A stretch of DNA of 55,937 nt from Catenovulum agarivorans YM01. Its GTDB lineage: Bacteria; Pseudomonadota; Gammaproteobacteria; Enterobacterales; Alteromonadaceae. The position numbers were made by a program, and so were the translations under genes. The DNA is taken from assembly GCF_000281085.1 (NCBI RefSeq), contig NZ_JH767536.1, positions 60,723-116,659 of the forward strand, given 5' to 3'. The notes below the pieces were generated by a model. The model saw only the letters and a program-made list of their open reading frames with translations. It did not search any database and was not told where the DNA came from. Of this stretch, positions 9,722 through 18,980 are shown piece by piece. Position 1 is the stretch's first letter, and every line of letters begins with the position of its first letter.

Positions 9722-10729
9722 ATGAAAAAATCGTTAACTACTTTAGCTTTATTGGCTGCTGGCTGTATTTCAACTTCAAGCCATGCGTTAAATATTTTAG
9801 TCACCAATGATGACAGCTGGCATACCAAAAATATTCAAACCTTGTTTGATAAATTAAAAGCAGCTGGGCATAACGTTATCATGTCTGCACCTTGTACTGG
9901 CCAAAGTGGTAAAGGTGGGGCAATTCATTTCTTAAAAGCAGTTAATGTGGATACATCACAAATTGCTGACGGCAAAGTCTGTGTTGGTGACACTGACGAA
10001 ACAGTCAAATTTGAAGATTTTGTTGAAGGCACACCTGTTATGGCCGCTTTGTACGGTATTGATGTGCTTGCGCAACAAACTTGGAATGCAGCCCCTGACT
10101 TAGTCATTTCTGGGCCAAATGAAGGCAATAACCTAGGTTATATGACCAATAACTCAGGTACTTTAGGTGCAGCAAATGTCAGTATTGCCCGTGGTTTACC
10201 AGCGATTGCAGTTAGTGCTGATACTTCCACTGAAACAGATGCTGACGTAAATGCAGTGGCTGACGCTGTGGTAGAAATTGTTGCTGAACTTGTGGCCAAC
10301 CAACAAGCAGGTCAACCATTATTGCCTAAATTTACTGGCTTAAATGTAAATACTCCGGCGGATATGGCCAATGTTAAAGGTTATAAATTCACCCAGGTCG
10401 GCTGGAATGCTGGTGGTATTGATGTGAAATTTGCTGGCGATTTATCCGCAGATCAAGTTGTGATGGGTTATGTAGCACAAGGTATTTTAGCTGCAGGTTA
10501 TGCACAAGATATGGCGAGCGCGATGCAAATGGCACAAAGCCAATATGCAGGTAAAGCGGGTGTCTCAATTGAGCGTTCTACCCCACTAGTTGATGATGAA
10601 AACACCAATAGTGAAGGCAACGCAATAGCAGAAGGTTACATTACCATAAGTACCATTGAAGCAAATGTACAAGCAACACAAAGTAAAACCGCTTGGACTC
10701 GCATGCAGTTAAATGGTTTAGTGGATTAA
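9722..10729 (+). CDS. Exported SurE-like 5'/3'-nucleotidase/phosphatase
   Basis: A 335-residue SurE-family phosphatase with a signal peptide (about 22 residues, ending SSHA), unlike the usual cytosolic SurE of ~250 residues. Family motifs are clear: ILVTNDDS at ~25-32 (the metal-binding ND pair), the loop SGKGGAIHF, VEGTPVMAALYGID, PDLVISGPNEGNNLGY and SGTLGAANVSIARGLPAIAVS. The ~100 C-terminal residues are extra. Members remove phosphate from nucleoside monophosphates or polyphosphate; an exported form would act on nutrients in the periplasm or medium. The ribosome site CAGGAG is strong. The sequence AAGC inside the signal could also be a poor lipobox. The next gene starts 16 bases after the stop, so they form an operon. 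Confidence 0.88.
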   Translation: MKKSLTTLALLAAGCISTSSHALNILVTNDDSWHTKNIQTLFDKLKAAGHNVIMSAPCTGQSGKGGAIHFLKAVNVDTSQIADGKVCVGDTDETVKFEDFVEGTPVMAALYGIDVLAQQTWNAAPDLVISGPNEGNNLGYMTNNSGTLGAANVSIARGLPAIAVSADTSTETDADVNAVADAVVEIVAELVANQQAGQPLLPKFTGLNVNTPADMANVKGYKFTQVGWNAGGIDVKFAGDLSADQVVMGYVAQGILAAGYAQDMASAMQMAQSQYAGKAGVSIERSTPLVDDENTNSEGNAIAEGYITISTIEANVQATQSKTAWTRMQLNGLVD

Positions 10730-10745
10730 TAAGGTGACTTTAGTA

Positions 10746-11429
10746 ATGAAAAATATATCCACGCATATACTGGCTGGTGCGGCCGCTTTGGCAGTGCTCA
10801 ATTTAACCGGTTGCGACATCAGCATTAATTCTGACAGTGATGATGATACTCAAGCCAAATTTTTGCGCACCAATACAGGTATCTATCAAAGTGTATTTAG
10901 TAACCAACAACAGCAAGCTCAAACTTATACTTTGGTTATTGATAAACAAGGCGCTTTGTTAATTACCAATAATGACAGAGACGAAACAACTAGCTACCAA
11001 GCGAATTTTACGGCGGATGATGAATTGCTGATATTCGCTGACAAAATTAGCTGCGGCCTTGGTGTTAGTCCCTCCACATTTAGCTGTAGCCTAGATACTG
11101 ATTCAAATACAGATGAAGCAACAATCCTCACTATGTTGGATTCATCACCAGCTATCACAAATGCTGAACTAACTGGTGCATATCAAGGCATATATCAAAC
11201 GCAAAAACTTGTGTTAGATATCTCGGCTTCAGGGCAAATATCTGCTCAATATAACAACTGCCAAATAAGCGGACAACTTGCAGCAAATAGCAGCTTGTTA
11301 ACCAAGTTAACTGACTCATGCGAAACAGGTCAACAGCTTGCTTTTGTCAGCCTTGAGCAATTAACCGATGAACAATCTGTTGTGAAAATTTCCAGCGAAC
11401 ACCCTGCGCTTGCGGGTTATTGGTTTTAA
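10746..11429 (+). CDS. Small lipoprotein of unknown function, partner of SurE-like gene
   Basis: A 227-residue lipoprotein (lipobox LTGC). The ATG at 10746 is preferred over the upstream GTG at 10734 because AAGGTG lies 9 bases before it. The mature N terminus is C-D-I-S; Asp at +2 is the classical signal for staying in the inner membrane in enterobacteria. An acidic linker (SDSDDDT) follows, then a beta-rich domain with two similar halves (TGIYQSV...; TGAYQGIYQ...) and four cysteines. It is not recognised as a named family. It sits in one transcript with the SurE-like gene, which suggests an accessory role in phosphoester use. Confidence 0.7.
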   Translation: MKNISTHILAGAAALAVLNLTGCDISINSDSDDDTQAKFLRTNTGIYQSVFSNQQQQAQTYTLVIDKQGALLITNNDRDETTSYQANFTADDELLIFADKISCGLGVSPSTFSCSLDTDSNTDEATILTMLDSSPAITNAELTGAYQGIYQTQKLVLDISASGQISAQYNNCQISGQLAANSSLLTKLTDSCETGQQLAFVSLEQLTDEQSVVKISSEHPALAGYWF

Positions 11430-11464
11430 GCTGGCTACTGGCTAGGCAAAATAGAAAGTAAAAA

Positions 11465-11504
11465 AGGCCTGATTTTCGAAAGGACAAATCAGGCCTAATT
11501 TTTT
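11465..11504. terminator. Bidirectional rho-independent terminator
   Basis: AGGCCTGATTT (11465-11475) pairs perfectly with AAATCAGGCCT (11486-11496), giving an 11-bp stem with a 10-base loop. It is followed by AATTTTTT on the plus strand. On the minus strand the same stem is followed by TTTTTTAC. It lies between two convergent genes and serves both. Confidence 0.9.
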
Positions 11505-11517
11505 ATAGTAGGTTTAA

Positions 11518-13359
11518 TTATTTATCCATTTCAAGATTAAAACGGAATGGACCAACATAACCAATTTCAGATTCCATATCGCTTTCACGACCTTCTGGAT
11601 GTTGTGCAACCGCAGTTAAATAACCAAAACCATTGATATCTTTGTACCAAAATGGCGAAGTAGTTTCTGCATCCAATGGCGCTGTATAAATACGGGTTAA
11701 CTTGCCTGTATCTAAGTCATACGACCAAATCATATTGTTCAGATGATTACTGGTATCTTCACCAATAATTAAGCTGTTTGAATCCGCTAAATAACTTACG
11801 TTATCAGGTGAGGCAATTGAGTTAACATCACAAGAGTTACCTTCGTAAACATCACCTGCAGCATAACTAAAGGGCACACCGGCAACTAAGCCTTTGATAT
11901 TTTTAGCCACATAATCTGAATTAACAGAGTTATCAGCCATCACATCTAATTCATAGACAACTCCACAAGAGTTTCTATCTAAACGGATATGATTCGGGCC
12001 ACCTTTATCATTTGAACTAGCGTCTTCCATACCACGTGATACTTCAGACATAGCTAGGTATAACTTGCCATCTTTTTCGTTAAAAGTAATACCCTCTTCT
12101 TTACGAAATTCAGTTGTTGCACCTTTGTAAGCTGCAAAACGACGAGTTTCTAAACGTGAGGCAATTTTTTCGTCGGCCGCATCGACCACAGAATCTTGAT
12201 TAATGTCTTTTAACTTAACACACTCTAAACCTGCTGAAGTATTTATTGAAGTGAAGTCTGTTGCACATTGGTCGTTGTCGTCTGCATCAACAAACTCAAA
12301 AATGTCTGTTAGGTGTGGCTTTTTCGCCACTTCAGCACGAATTTCAGCATTGTTTGCATGACCTAAACTCACCCACTCTAAATCAGCTTCACCCGAGTTC
12401 GCCGCAGAAGTTTGTATCCATTTAGCAGCATACAAAGTACCAGAAGATAAATCTTTAGCTTGGTCAGCAACAAACATGTAAAAACCACCGTTTGTACCGT
12501 CATCAGATAAATATACAGTGCGGTTATCTGGCATTACATAAGCCAACTCATGTGCAAAACGGCCCATTGAATAATGTTTAGTATATTCAGCTTGACCTTG
12601 TGCATTAATTTCAACTTCTGGTGTCCATCCATAATAATATGGGCTTGCCATAGTTAAATCATCTTGCCAGTAAGGTGCGATTGCATCGTAGTAAAAGTCA
12701 CCTGTTTTACCATCATCACCAACAGTTAACGCGCCACTTGGCTCATATTCTTCTGAGCCTAAATGCGACTGCCACGGTGTTGTTTGACCCGCACAATGTA
12801 CCCAACCACCAAATTCATCTTTTTGGCTAACAAACTCTAAAGTACCGGCAACTGGCGATAAATGACCATATTCATCTTGCGCCAACTCTTGTACATAAAT
12901 AGAACCAATTTGACATTCAAACTGAGAGACCATGTACAATTTGTTGTTTTTTTCGATGATACTATTAAAGTCTAAGCCCGAACCGACACCAGCATTAGTG
13001 CCATTACAAATGTAATCACTACCGTCTTCAAAAGTGATTGGTTGATCCATGTAGTCTTTCGACAAACCGAATTTTTCACCAGTTTGATCATCTTCATAGG
13101 CTGTTGCCATAATACGACGATACCCAATAGACTGAATTTTACCGTTTACCACAACCTCACCACTTGCACGAACTTGCTGTTGTGCATCAAGCGACAATGG
13201 CACGGCAATTTCAGCAAAAGATAATTCTGTCATTTGTGGTTGATGATGGTCATCGTTGTCATCGTCATCGTTAAAATCTAAGTCAATTGAACAAGCTGTT
13301 AATGCTGTCGCAGTTGCCACTGCCAACAAGCTTAATTTAAACAAATTTTGCGTTTTCAT
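11518..13359 (-). CDS. PhoX-like (DUF839) phosphatase lipoprotein
   Basis: A 613-residue DUF839/PhoX-family beta-propeller protein. PhoX enzymes are Ca/Fe-dependent alkaline phosphatases. Supporting segments are YVMPDNRTVYLSDDGTNGGFY, EEGITFNEKDGKLYLAMSEV, NVSYLADSNSLIIGEDTSNH and NMIWSYDLDTGKLTRIYTAP. Classical PhoX is a Tat substrate. This one has no twin-arginine motif but a Sec lipoprotein signal (LTAC) followed by an acidic Asp/His linker (DFNDDDDNDDHHQ). Its gene starts 24 bases after the EEP nuclease stop and carries a GGAG ribosome site, so the two form an operon. Together with the SurE-like unit it points to phosphorus scavenging outside the cytoplasm. Enzyme activity is inferred from the family; catalytic residues were not all checked. 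Confidence 0.85.
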   Translation of the reverse strand: MKTQNLFKLSLLAVATATALTACSIDLDFNDDDDNDDHHQPQMTELSFAEIAVPLSLDAQQQVRASGEVVVNGKIQSIGYRRIMATAYEDDQTGEKFGLSKDYMDQPITFEDGSDYICNGTNAGVGSGLDFNSIIEKNNKLYMVSQFECQIGSIYVQELAQDEYGHLSPVAGTLEFVSQKDEFGGWVHCAGQTTPWQSHLGSEEYEPSGALTVGDDGKTGDFYYDAIAPYWQDDLTMASPYYYGWTPEVEINAQGQAEYTKHYSMGRFAHELAYVMPDNRTVYLSDDGTNGGFYMFVADQAKDLSSGTLYAAKWIQTSAANSGEADLEWVSLGHANNAEIRAEVAKKPHLTDIFEFVDADDNDQCATDFTSINTSAGLECVKLKDINQDSVVDAADEKIASRLETRRFAAYKGATTEFRKEEGITFNEKDGKLYLAMSEVSRGMEDASSNDKGGPNHIRLDRNSCGVVYELDVMADNSVNSDYVAKNIKGLVAGVPFSYAAGDVYEGNSCDVNSIASPDNVSYLADSNSLIIGEDTSNHLNNMIWSYDLDTGKLTRIYTAPLDAETTSPFWYKDINGFGYLTAVAQHPEGRESDMESEIGYVGPFRFNLEMDK

Positions 13360-13383
13360 TGTTAGTTCTCCGTGTAAATAAAT

Positions 13384-15483
13384 CTATTGTTTTAAACGTC
13401 TAAATGCAGCAAGTGTCAGCAGCAATAACCAGAAAAGGTTGTTTGTTGCGCCACCGTCAATTTCATAATCATCATCGTCGTCATTATCATCTTCATGCTC
13501 ATCAACTAAGTCAGTCATTGCGACATCGACCCACACAAGGCGGTGATCTGACGAAGCTGCGCGAGTTTCAACCAGTGGATATAAATCTTGGTCTTCAGTT
13601 GGCCAAAACACTGAACCTTGTTGAACATTTAACCCAGAGCGAGAAGTCAGTACATAATCAGCGCGCATTTGCCAAGAAGCTGTGTGATAAGGTGCAAGAG
13701 GATTGTCACTGTCGTTTGCCACCCCACCGTTAGAAGCAGGCGCGAACTCAGCGTACACTTTGTCGTTTAATAAAAGTTGGTCGATAGTGCCTGGGTAAGC
13801 ATCACCTTCAACTGATGCATTTAAATCACCCGCAATAACAAAACGCGCATTTTTGTATAAACCGCCCGTCTCTCCTTGGTCGTCATAGATATATTCAGCA
13901 CCATTGATATAATCTGCCCACAAACGAATTTCGTCATGGTTTCGGCGACCGTTTCTGTCTTCATCACCATCAAAAACTGGCGGAGTTGGATGACTTGCTA
14001 AGATATGAACCAGCTCACCATTTATTTCTACTGGTACATCCCAATGAGATTTTGAAGATAAACGCAAAACATTAGTTTCGTCTTGGTTGTACCAAGCTTG
14101 ATTATTATTAGCCGGATCAACTGGCATTAAGTTGTTTGGCATGTCTTTCCATAAAAACTTTTGGAAAGTGCGTACTTTGTCTTGCGCTATTGGATAACGC
14201 GACAATAACAACATGCCGTATTGACCTTCAAAACGACCGTAACCGTAAGCGTCGTCTGCCGTTGCAAAGTTGCCATCGTTATTTAAATCAAAACCTGAGT
14301 CTATTCCTGTATTAGAAGGCGCAACATAATAATAAGGGTAATCAATAGACTGGGCGTTATCTGACTGTGGAATGTTCAAATATTGGCTGATAAACATATC
14401 AACGCCACTATTTTCATCAGCTATGTAATCAAACTCATTTAGCAACACAACGTCTGGACGAACTAACTGAATAATTTGCGCTATGTTTTTAATTTGTTGA
14501 TTGTCACCTGCTGCTAACTCGTCCGCTAATATTTGTGCGCCATTCAGTTCAATGTCAGTAGAAGTATAATTTTCAGCTTCCATACTGACGTTAAAGGTGG
14601 CAACACGTAAATGTTCAGCAGATGTTTTTGCTTTAACAACATATGGATTAGGTGCTTCTACATAAACATCTTTAGTTAAAGTGAGTTTTTGCGCATTGGC
14701 ATCTTCAATAACAACAGTAACTATGTAATCACCACCTTGGTTATATTGATGTGATACTGTTTCTCCTGTTGCACTTGAACCATCGTCAAAGTCCCAAGTG
14801 TAAGTATATGGCGCTACACCACTATATGCGGTTGCTTTAAATTCTGTGTCCGCCGCGAGTTTTAATTCAGTTTTACTCGCTGTCATAGCTGCCACCATAG
14901 GCAAAGCTAAATTGTCACCTGTTACATCAACCAATACATCGTCAATGTACCAAGCGCCGTTATCACCATCCGCGTCGGCTGATGTTTGATAGTGGAAAGC
15001 TATAGTGATTTGTTGACCAAGATAAGCCGCTAAATCAATGTCACCAGATGATTCAAAACCTGAACCACCTGAGCCTTGACCATCTTGCGGTAAAGATGGA
15101 TTTAACTCAGTCCAAGTGGCAGTTGCAGGATCACTTCCAGTTTGAAAATCACTAGAAACTTTAACGCTCAAGTTAGTGCCATCAAACCGAACTCGAGAGG
15201 TAAATGATAAAGTAGCTGTGTTTATACCTGTGGTTGAAAGATCAATAATTGGTGAAATTAACCAATCATTACTTCCTTCGTTACCACCATAACCATTCAT
15301 AGCAGCTGTGCTGGTGCCGCTAAATGTGTCGTTAAACCAGTTTTTATCGCTTGAACTAGTATAAGTTGAAAATTGACCATCTAAGCCAATGTTAAAATCT
15401 TCAAAAAATACCGGTTGAGCTTGAGCTAAACTAGATACAAGCCCTAGTGCAGCTAGGCTAAGTCGTGCGGATACCATTTTCAT
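13384..15483 (-). CDS. Secreted EEP-family nuclease/phosphatase with GlyGly-CTERM tail
   Basis: About 699 residues. I start it at the ATG at 15483 (AAGGA five bases upstream), not at 15543, because the signal peptide MKMVSARLSLAALGLVSSLAQA then lies at the N terminus. Domains in order: a jelly-roll 'choice-of-anchor J' type domain (~25-190), a PKD domain (~195-275, YTWDFDDGS...VSHQYNQGGDY), and an endonuclease/exonuclease/phosphatase domain (~290-655) with LLNEFD, VIAGDLNAS and SSDHRLVW. An acidic linker (EDDNDDDDDYE) then leads to GGATNNLFWLLLLTLAAFRRLKQ-type tail: a Gly motif, one hydrophobic helix and basic end. This matches rhombosortase (GlyGly-CTERM) substrates. It resembles extracellular DNases of the ExeM type. 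It heads an operon with the PhoX-like gene. Confidence 0.87.
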   Translation of the reverse strand: MKMVSARLSLAALGLVSSLAQAQPVFFEDFNIGLDGQFSTYTSSSDKNWFNDTFSGTSTAAMNGYGGNEGSNDWLISPIIDLSTTGINTATLSFTSRVRFDGTNLSVKVSSDFQTGSDPATATWTELNPSLPQDGQGSGGSGFESSGDIDLAAYLGQQITIAFHYQTSADADGDNGAWYIDDVLVDVTGDNLALPMVAAMTASKTELKLAADTEFKATAYSGVAPYTYTWDFDDGSSATGETVSHQYNQGGDYIVTVVIEDANAQKLTLTKDVYVEAPNPYVVKAKTSAEHLRVATFNVSMEAENYTSTDIELNGAQILADELAAGDNQQIKNIAQIIQLVRPDVVLLNEFDYIADENSGVDMFISQYLNIPQSDNAQSIDYPYYYVAPSNTGIDSGFDLNNDGNFATADDAYGYGRFEGQYGMLLLSRYPIAQDKVRTFQKFLWKDMPNNLMPVDPANNNQAWYNQDETNVLRLSSKSHWDVPVEINGELVHILASHPTPPVFDGDEDRNGRRNHDEIRLWADYINGAEYIYDDQGETGGLYKNARFVIAGDLNASVEGDAYPGTIDQLLLNDKVYAEFAPASNGGVANDSDNPLAPYHTASWQMRADYVLTSRSGLNVQQGSVFWPTEDQDLYPLVETRAASSDHRLVWVDVAMTDLVDEHEDDNDDDDDYEIDGGATNNLFWLLLLTLAAFRRLKQ

Positions 15484-15688
15484 ACCTGTCCTTATAATTT
15501 TTGCCAAATTTGCAGTAATGTAGAGTAATGACAGGTCGGACAAGTTAAGCTGATTTAATGACCAATTGTTGAATGCGAAATGACAATTTGTAGACAGTTA
15601 TATTGCATGTGTGCCCTTTTACTTTCGTTTTCTATCAGATCACTGCATAATAACCAGCAATCTAAGATGTAAAAAAGTTTAAACAGCC

Positions 15689-16789
15689 ATGACTACAGCG
15701 GTTGCACATATCAAGCTGGCTGCGCTAGCGCACAATTTAAATATTGCCAAGCAGGCAGCTCCCAATTCGAAAGTTATGGCTATTTGTAAAGCGAACGGCT
15801 ACGGACATGGACTACTAGAAACTGCACAAGCAATGGCTGCTGCAGATTGTTTAGGCGTTGCACGTATTGAAGAAGCAATGCAACTGCGCCAAGCTGGCAT
15901 ATCCTTACCCATTATTTTGTTGGAAGGTATTTTTTCAGCGCAAGAGTTAATAGATGCAGAAGAAAATGACTTGGTCATTTGTATTCATCAGCAATGGCAA
16001 CTCGATATCATCAAAGAAAATGGCAGTGGTAAAACACTTACAGTTTGGTTGAAAGTAGATACGGGTATGACGCGCTTAGGTTTGTCTGCAGCCGAGATAT
16101 CTAGTGCGATTGAACAGCTTGCCAAGTTGCCACAAATCAACAAACAAATTTGTATTGTTAGCCATTTTGCCTGCGCCGATGAACCGAATCACCCATCAAT
16201 AAATCAGCAAATGCAAAACTTTCAAAATTGCATGCAACAAGCGCATGTTACCGCTGATAAGTTAGGTATTCAGTTGACTAGTTCAATGGCGAACTCTGCT
16301 GCAAGTTTAACTTTGCCTGAATGCCACCATGACTATATTCGCCCAGGTATTATGTTATACGGCGTTTCACCTTTGATAGACAAAATAGGTAAACAACATA
16401 ATTTATTGCCTGTGATGCAACTCACCAGCAAACTTATTTCAATTAAAGCGATAGAGCCCAGAACCTCAGTTGGTTACGGCGCAACTTGGCATAGTAATAA
16501 ACATACACATATTGGTGTTGTTGCCATTGGTTATGGTGACGGCTACCCGCGCCATGCTAAAAATGGTACACCTGTTTGGATAAATGGTCGCATTGTGCCG
16601 GTTGTTGGTCGTGTTTCTATGGATATGATCACGGTTGATTTAGGCGAAAATCCTCAAGAACAAATTGGGGATACTGTTGAGTTGTGGGGTGACAACTTAC
16701 CGATTGAACGCGTAGCCGAACACTCGTCTACCATTGCTTATGAGCTCTTGTGTCAAATTACCGCTCGGGTATGTAAAAAATACTATTAA
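15689..16789 (+). CDS. alr: Alanine racemase
   Basis: A 366-residue fold-type III PLP enzyme, the usual length. It interconverts L- and D-alanine to supply D-Ala for peptidoglycan. The PLP lysine is Lys 34 in CKANGYGHG. Other family motifs are VWLKVDTGMTRLG, the substrate-side ANSAAS, RPGIMLYG, SVGYGATW (catalytic Tyr region), GVVAIGYGDGYPR and GRVSMDMITVDL. It is a single gene; the following gene is convergent, with only 8 bases between stops. Confidence 0.95.
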   Translation: MTTAVAHIKLAALAHNLNIAKQAAPNSKVMAICKANGYGHGLLETAQAMAAADCLGVARIEEAMQLRQAGISLPIILLEGIFSAQELIDAEENDLVICIHQQWQLDIIKENGSGKTLTVWLKVDTGMTRLGLSAAEISSAIEQLAKLPQINKQICIVSHFACADEPNHPSINQQMQNFQNCMQQAHVTADKLGIQLTSSMANSAASLTLPECHHDYIRPGIMLYGVSPLIDKIGKQHNLLPVMQLTSKLISIKAIEPRTSVGYGATWHSNKHTHIGVVAIGYGDGYPRHAKNGTPVWINGRIVPVVGRVSMDMITVDLGENPQEQIGDTVELWGDNLPIERVAEHSSTIAYELLCQITARVCKKYY

Positions 16790-16797
16790 GCTTGTTT

Positions 16798-17334
16798 TTA
16801 TTCTTGTTCGAAAGAAAAATTGGCTGGGTATTTATGATAACCATCAAAATGCCCTTTGCTAACTGAAACTCCACCTTGTTTTGCAGTTAAATACAACATA
16901 CTGAAGTGAAAACAAAAGTTGGGGATTATATATTGATTGATAAAAACATCTGGCGGCAAGTTTACAGTCGCGAATCCTGCCTTATCAGTGCAAACTTCCT
17001 CGTCATTTTTTCGTGTTAGTCGACTAACCTCCAACGACATCACATAATCACTAACCTTCTGCCACTGTTGCAATAAACCTTGCCAGCTATCATCTGAATT
17101 TTCAAAATCGGCAAAATCATCAGGCCAGTGTTTATCTAGTAAAGGTGCAAACCCACGCAATATAAAATTACAACAAATTCGCCATTGAGTATGTGCGGCA
17201 AACATATCGTCGAAGGGGCATTGTTGCCATATGTTTGAGTTGTGTTGTTGCATTTGTTCACCGAGTGTTTTCATGAGCGGTAAATAATGCAATGCAAAAT
17301 TTTGCATGCTTTTTAATGGCGTTGTGTTAGTCAT
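16798..17334 (-). CDS. DUF1993-family (DinB-like) protein
   Basis: A 178-residue soluble protein with the DUF1993 pattern: helical throughout, a closing segment FCFHFSMLYLTAKQGGVSVSKGHFDGY similar to the family's FHxxxAYxxLRxxGVxxGKxD, and a middle segment about gene-typical helices. The family belongs to the DinB-like four-helix fold, with no established reaction. It is convergent with alr. It has the long repeat-filled gap behind its start. Confidence 0.7.
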   Translation of the reverse strand: MTNTTPLKSMQNFALHYLPLMKTLGEQMQQHNSNIWQQCPFDDMFAAHTQWRICCNFILRGFAPLLDKHWPDDFADFENSDDSWQGLLQQWQKVSDYVMSLEVSRLTRKNDEEVCTDKAGFATVNLPPDVFINQYIIPNFCFHFSMLYLTAKQGGVSVSKGHFDGYHKYPANFSFEQE

Positions 17335-17474
17335 GTTTTACGCTTGTTATCTATTATAAAGACTTGTTTGCTATTTTTGCACCGTCGCTCTAAATTAACA
17401 ATATAGTTTAATATAACCAGACTGTTGCTTAGAAAGATACAATTCAGTAGCAATATGCCCTTGTTAGCGCTAAG

Positions 17475-17671
17475 GTTAAGTGCAAATGTGCCCATTTGAA
17501 GCATAATTTTCTAAAAACGCTGTTCACCTTCCATGGTCGCTCCCACAAGGCTTCCCTGCCTTGTGAAGTTTTAGAAAATCAGCATTCAAATAGGCATTGT
17601 CGAACAATTGAGTTGCGGTAGGCAGAATGCATGAAACTTCGTGCAGCAATAAAAATGCTAATAAGGTGAAT
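17475..17671. repeat. Hairpin repeat block, copy 1 (MITE/REP-like)
   Basis: Direct repeat of 17807-18008, offset by 332 bases. The core 17489-17596 is a near-perfect palindrome. Outer arms TGCCCATTTGAAGC / GCATTCAAATAGGCA and ATTTTCTAAAA / TTTTAGAAAAT enclose an inner hairpin CACAAGGC-TTCCCT-GCCTTGTG. The motif GGTCGCTCCCACAAGG (reverse TGTGGGAGCG) resembles the conserved core of REP elements. The similarity runs on through AGTTGCGGT and GCAGCAATAAAAAT up to a copy of the LysR gene's leader. ORFs through this block are just translated repeat. Confidence 0.8.
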
Positions 17672-17693
17672 GGGCGTGTTTTGAACAAAACTT

Positions 17694-17735
17694 CACAAAA
17701 TAGGGATATTTTGTGGGAGCGGCCCAAGGACGGGT
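17694..17735. repeat. Second hairpin plus inverted REP-like core between the two copies
   Basis: CACAAAATA-GGGA-TATTTTGTG (17694-17715) is a perfect 9-bp hairpin. It runs directly into TTGTGGGAGCGGCCCAAGGA, the opposite-strand version of the TGTGGGAGCG core seen in both flanking copies. The rest of 17620-17820 holds no gene. Confidence 0.6.
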
Positions 17736-17806
17736 TTAAAGCGATTTTGTGAAAAATACCCCATTTGCCTTATGAGGTGGAATGCAAGTGCCAAGTCGCG
17801 CTAAAA

Positions 17807-18008
17807 GTTTGGCACAAACATGCCCATTTGAAGCATAATTTTCTAAAAACGCTGTGCACCATCCTTGGTCGCTCCCACAAGGCTTCCCTGCCTTGTGAAG
17901 TTTTAGAAAATCAGCATTCAAATAGGCATTGACGAACTATTGAGTTGCGGTGAGCCAAGGGCATTAGAATTCGAGCAGCAATAAAAATACAAAACAAGGT
18001 GATAAATG
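17807..18008. repeat. Hairpin repeat block, copy 2, ending at the LysR start codon
   Basis: Second copy of the block at 17475-17671. The 108-base palindrome is at 17821-17928 and identity extends to 17951 with few changes. The tail GCAGCAATAAAAAT...AAGGTGA leads straight into the LysR start codon at 18006, so the duplicated unit includes the gene's leader and ribosome site. Copy 1 therefore carries an orphan leader with no gene behind it. Confidence 0.8.
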
Positions 18009-18893
18009 GACAAACTAAACTGTATGCAGGCCTATTGTGCTGTTGTCAAAGAAGGTGGCTTTTCCGCCGCAGCGCGAAAACTCGGGATATCCAAAGTTAT
18101 GGTTAGCCGTGCCGTTTCATCACTCGAAAGTGAGCTCGGCATACGCCTACTACACAGAACAACCAGGCAAATGAGCACCACAGCCGAAGGGCAAGCCTAC
18201 TACGAAAGGTGTTTTCCATTACTCGAAGAATTCCAACTACTCGACGAAGCAATAAAATCAGACCATGCAGGTGCAAAAGGCAAACTGCGCCTTGCAGCGC
18301 CTGCCGAAGCATTCTCACAACAATACCTAACGCCGGTTTGGGTTAAATTTGCCCAAACCTACCCTGAAATCGAACTCGACATAACCATGTCAGATCGCTA
18401 CATAGACATAGTTGAAGAAGGTTACGACGCAGCAATCCGTATAGGTAAATTACAAGACTCAAGCTTAATCGCGAAAAAACTTGCTGACATGGAATTAGTG
18501 CTTTGCGCCAGCACTGAGTATTTACAACAACACCCGACAATAGAGCACCCACAACAACTTCTAGATCACCAACTCGTAGTCGATAGTAATTTCCGTGGTG
18601 GTCAAAGCTGGCCGTTCACTAAAGAGGCAGAAGAAATATCAATACGCGCGTCAGGTAAAGTTCGCGTCAATAGCACACTAGCAGTCGCCAGTTTTATTCA
18701 AGCAGGTTTAGGCATAGGTTTATGTTTATCATTTTTAGTTGAAGACAAAATTAAGTCAGGCGAGTTAGTTCGAATATTACCTGAGTGGGAATTAATGAAA
18801 GGTGGAATCTATATTTTATACAGCCACCGCAAACACTTATCGAATAAAGTACAAGTATTTAGCCAATTTCTCGCGGAGAATTGTTTCAAATAA
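18006..18893 (+). CDS. LysR-family transcriptional regulator
   Basis: A 295-residue LysR regulator. The N-terminal winged helix-turn-helix is residues ~1-60 (FSAAARKLGISKVMVSRAVSSLESELGIRLLHRTTRQ), and a LysR substrate-binding domain follows from ~90 (LRLAAPAEAFSQQYLTPVW...). The AAGGTGA ribosome site is right before the ATG. The next gene in the same direction (GST, 88 bases on) is a plausible target or co-transcribed partner. The effector is unknown. It belongs to the AaeR/DmlR-like subgroup by its TTRQMSTTAEG motif. Confidence 0.93.
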   Translation: MDKLNCMQAYCAVVKEGGFSAAARKLGISKVMVSRAVSSLESELGIRLLHRTTRQMSTTAEGQAYYERCFPLLEEFQLLDEAIKSDHAGAKGKLRLAAPAEAFSQQYLTPVWVKFAQTYPEIELDITMSDRYIDIVEEGYDAAIRIGKLQDSSLIAKKLADMELVLCASTEYLQQHPTIEHPQQLLDHQLVVDSNFRGGQSWPFTKEAEEISIRASGKVRVNSTLAVASFIQAGLGIGLCLSFLVEDKIKSGELVRILPEWELMKGGIYILYSHRKHLSNKVQVFSQFLAENCFK

Positions 18894-18980
18894 GGTAACA
18901 GACAAACACCAATAACAGATATTGTTTCACAAATCCTCAAATGCAAAACTTAAAATAGTTTAAGCAAAGAGGAAATTATC

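Noticed and set aside
15517-15534. Possible Pho box upstream of the EEP nuclease (CTGTCAT on the minus strand)
   Set aside because: Only one half-site matches; the second 7-mer (CTACATT) fits poorly, so PhoB control cannot be claimed from sequence.
17524-17921. Two small minus-strand ORFs (61-67 residues) sharing the string NADFLKLHKAGKPCGSD
   Set aside because: They are simply the two copies of the hairpin repeat read in one frame; no ribosome site and no independent support.
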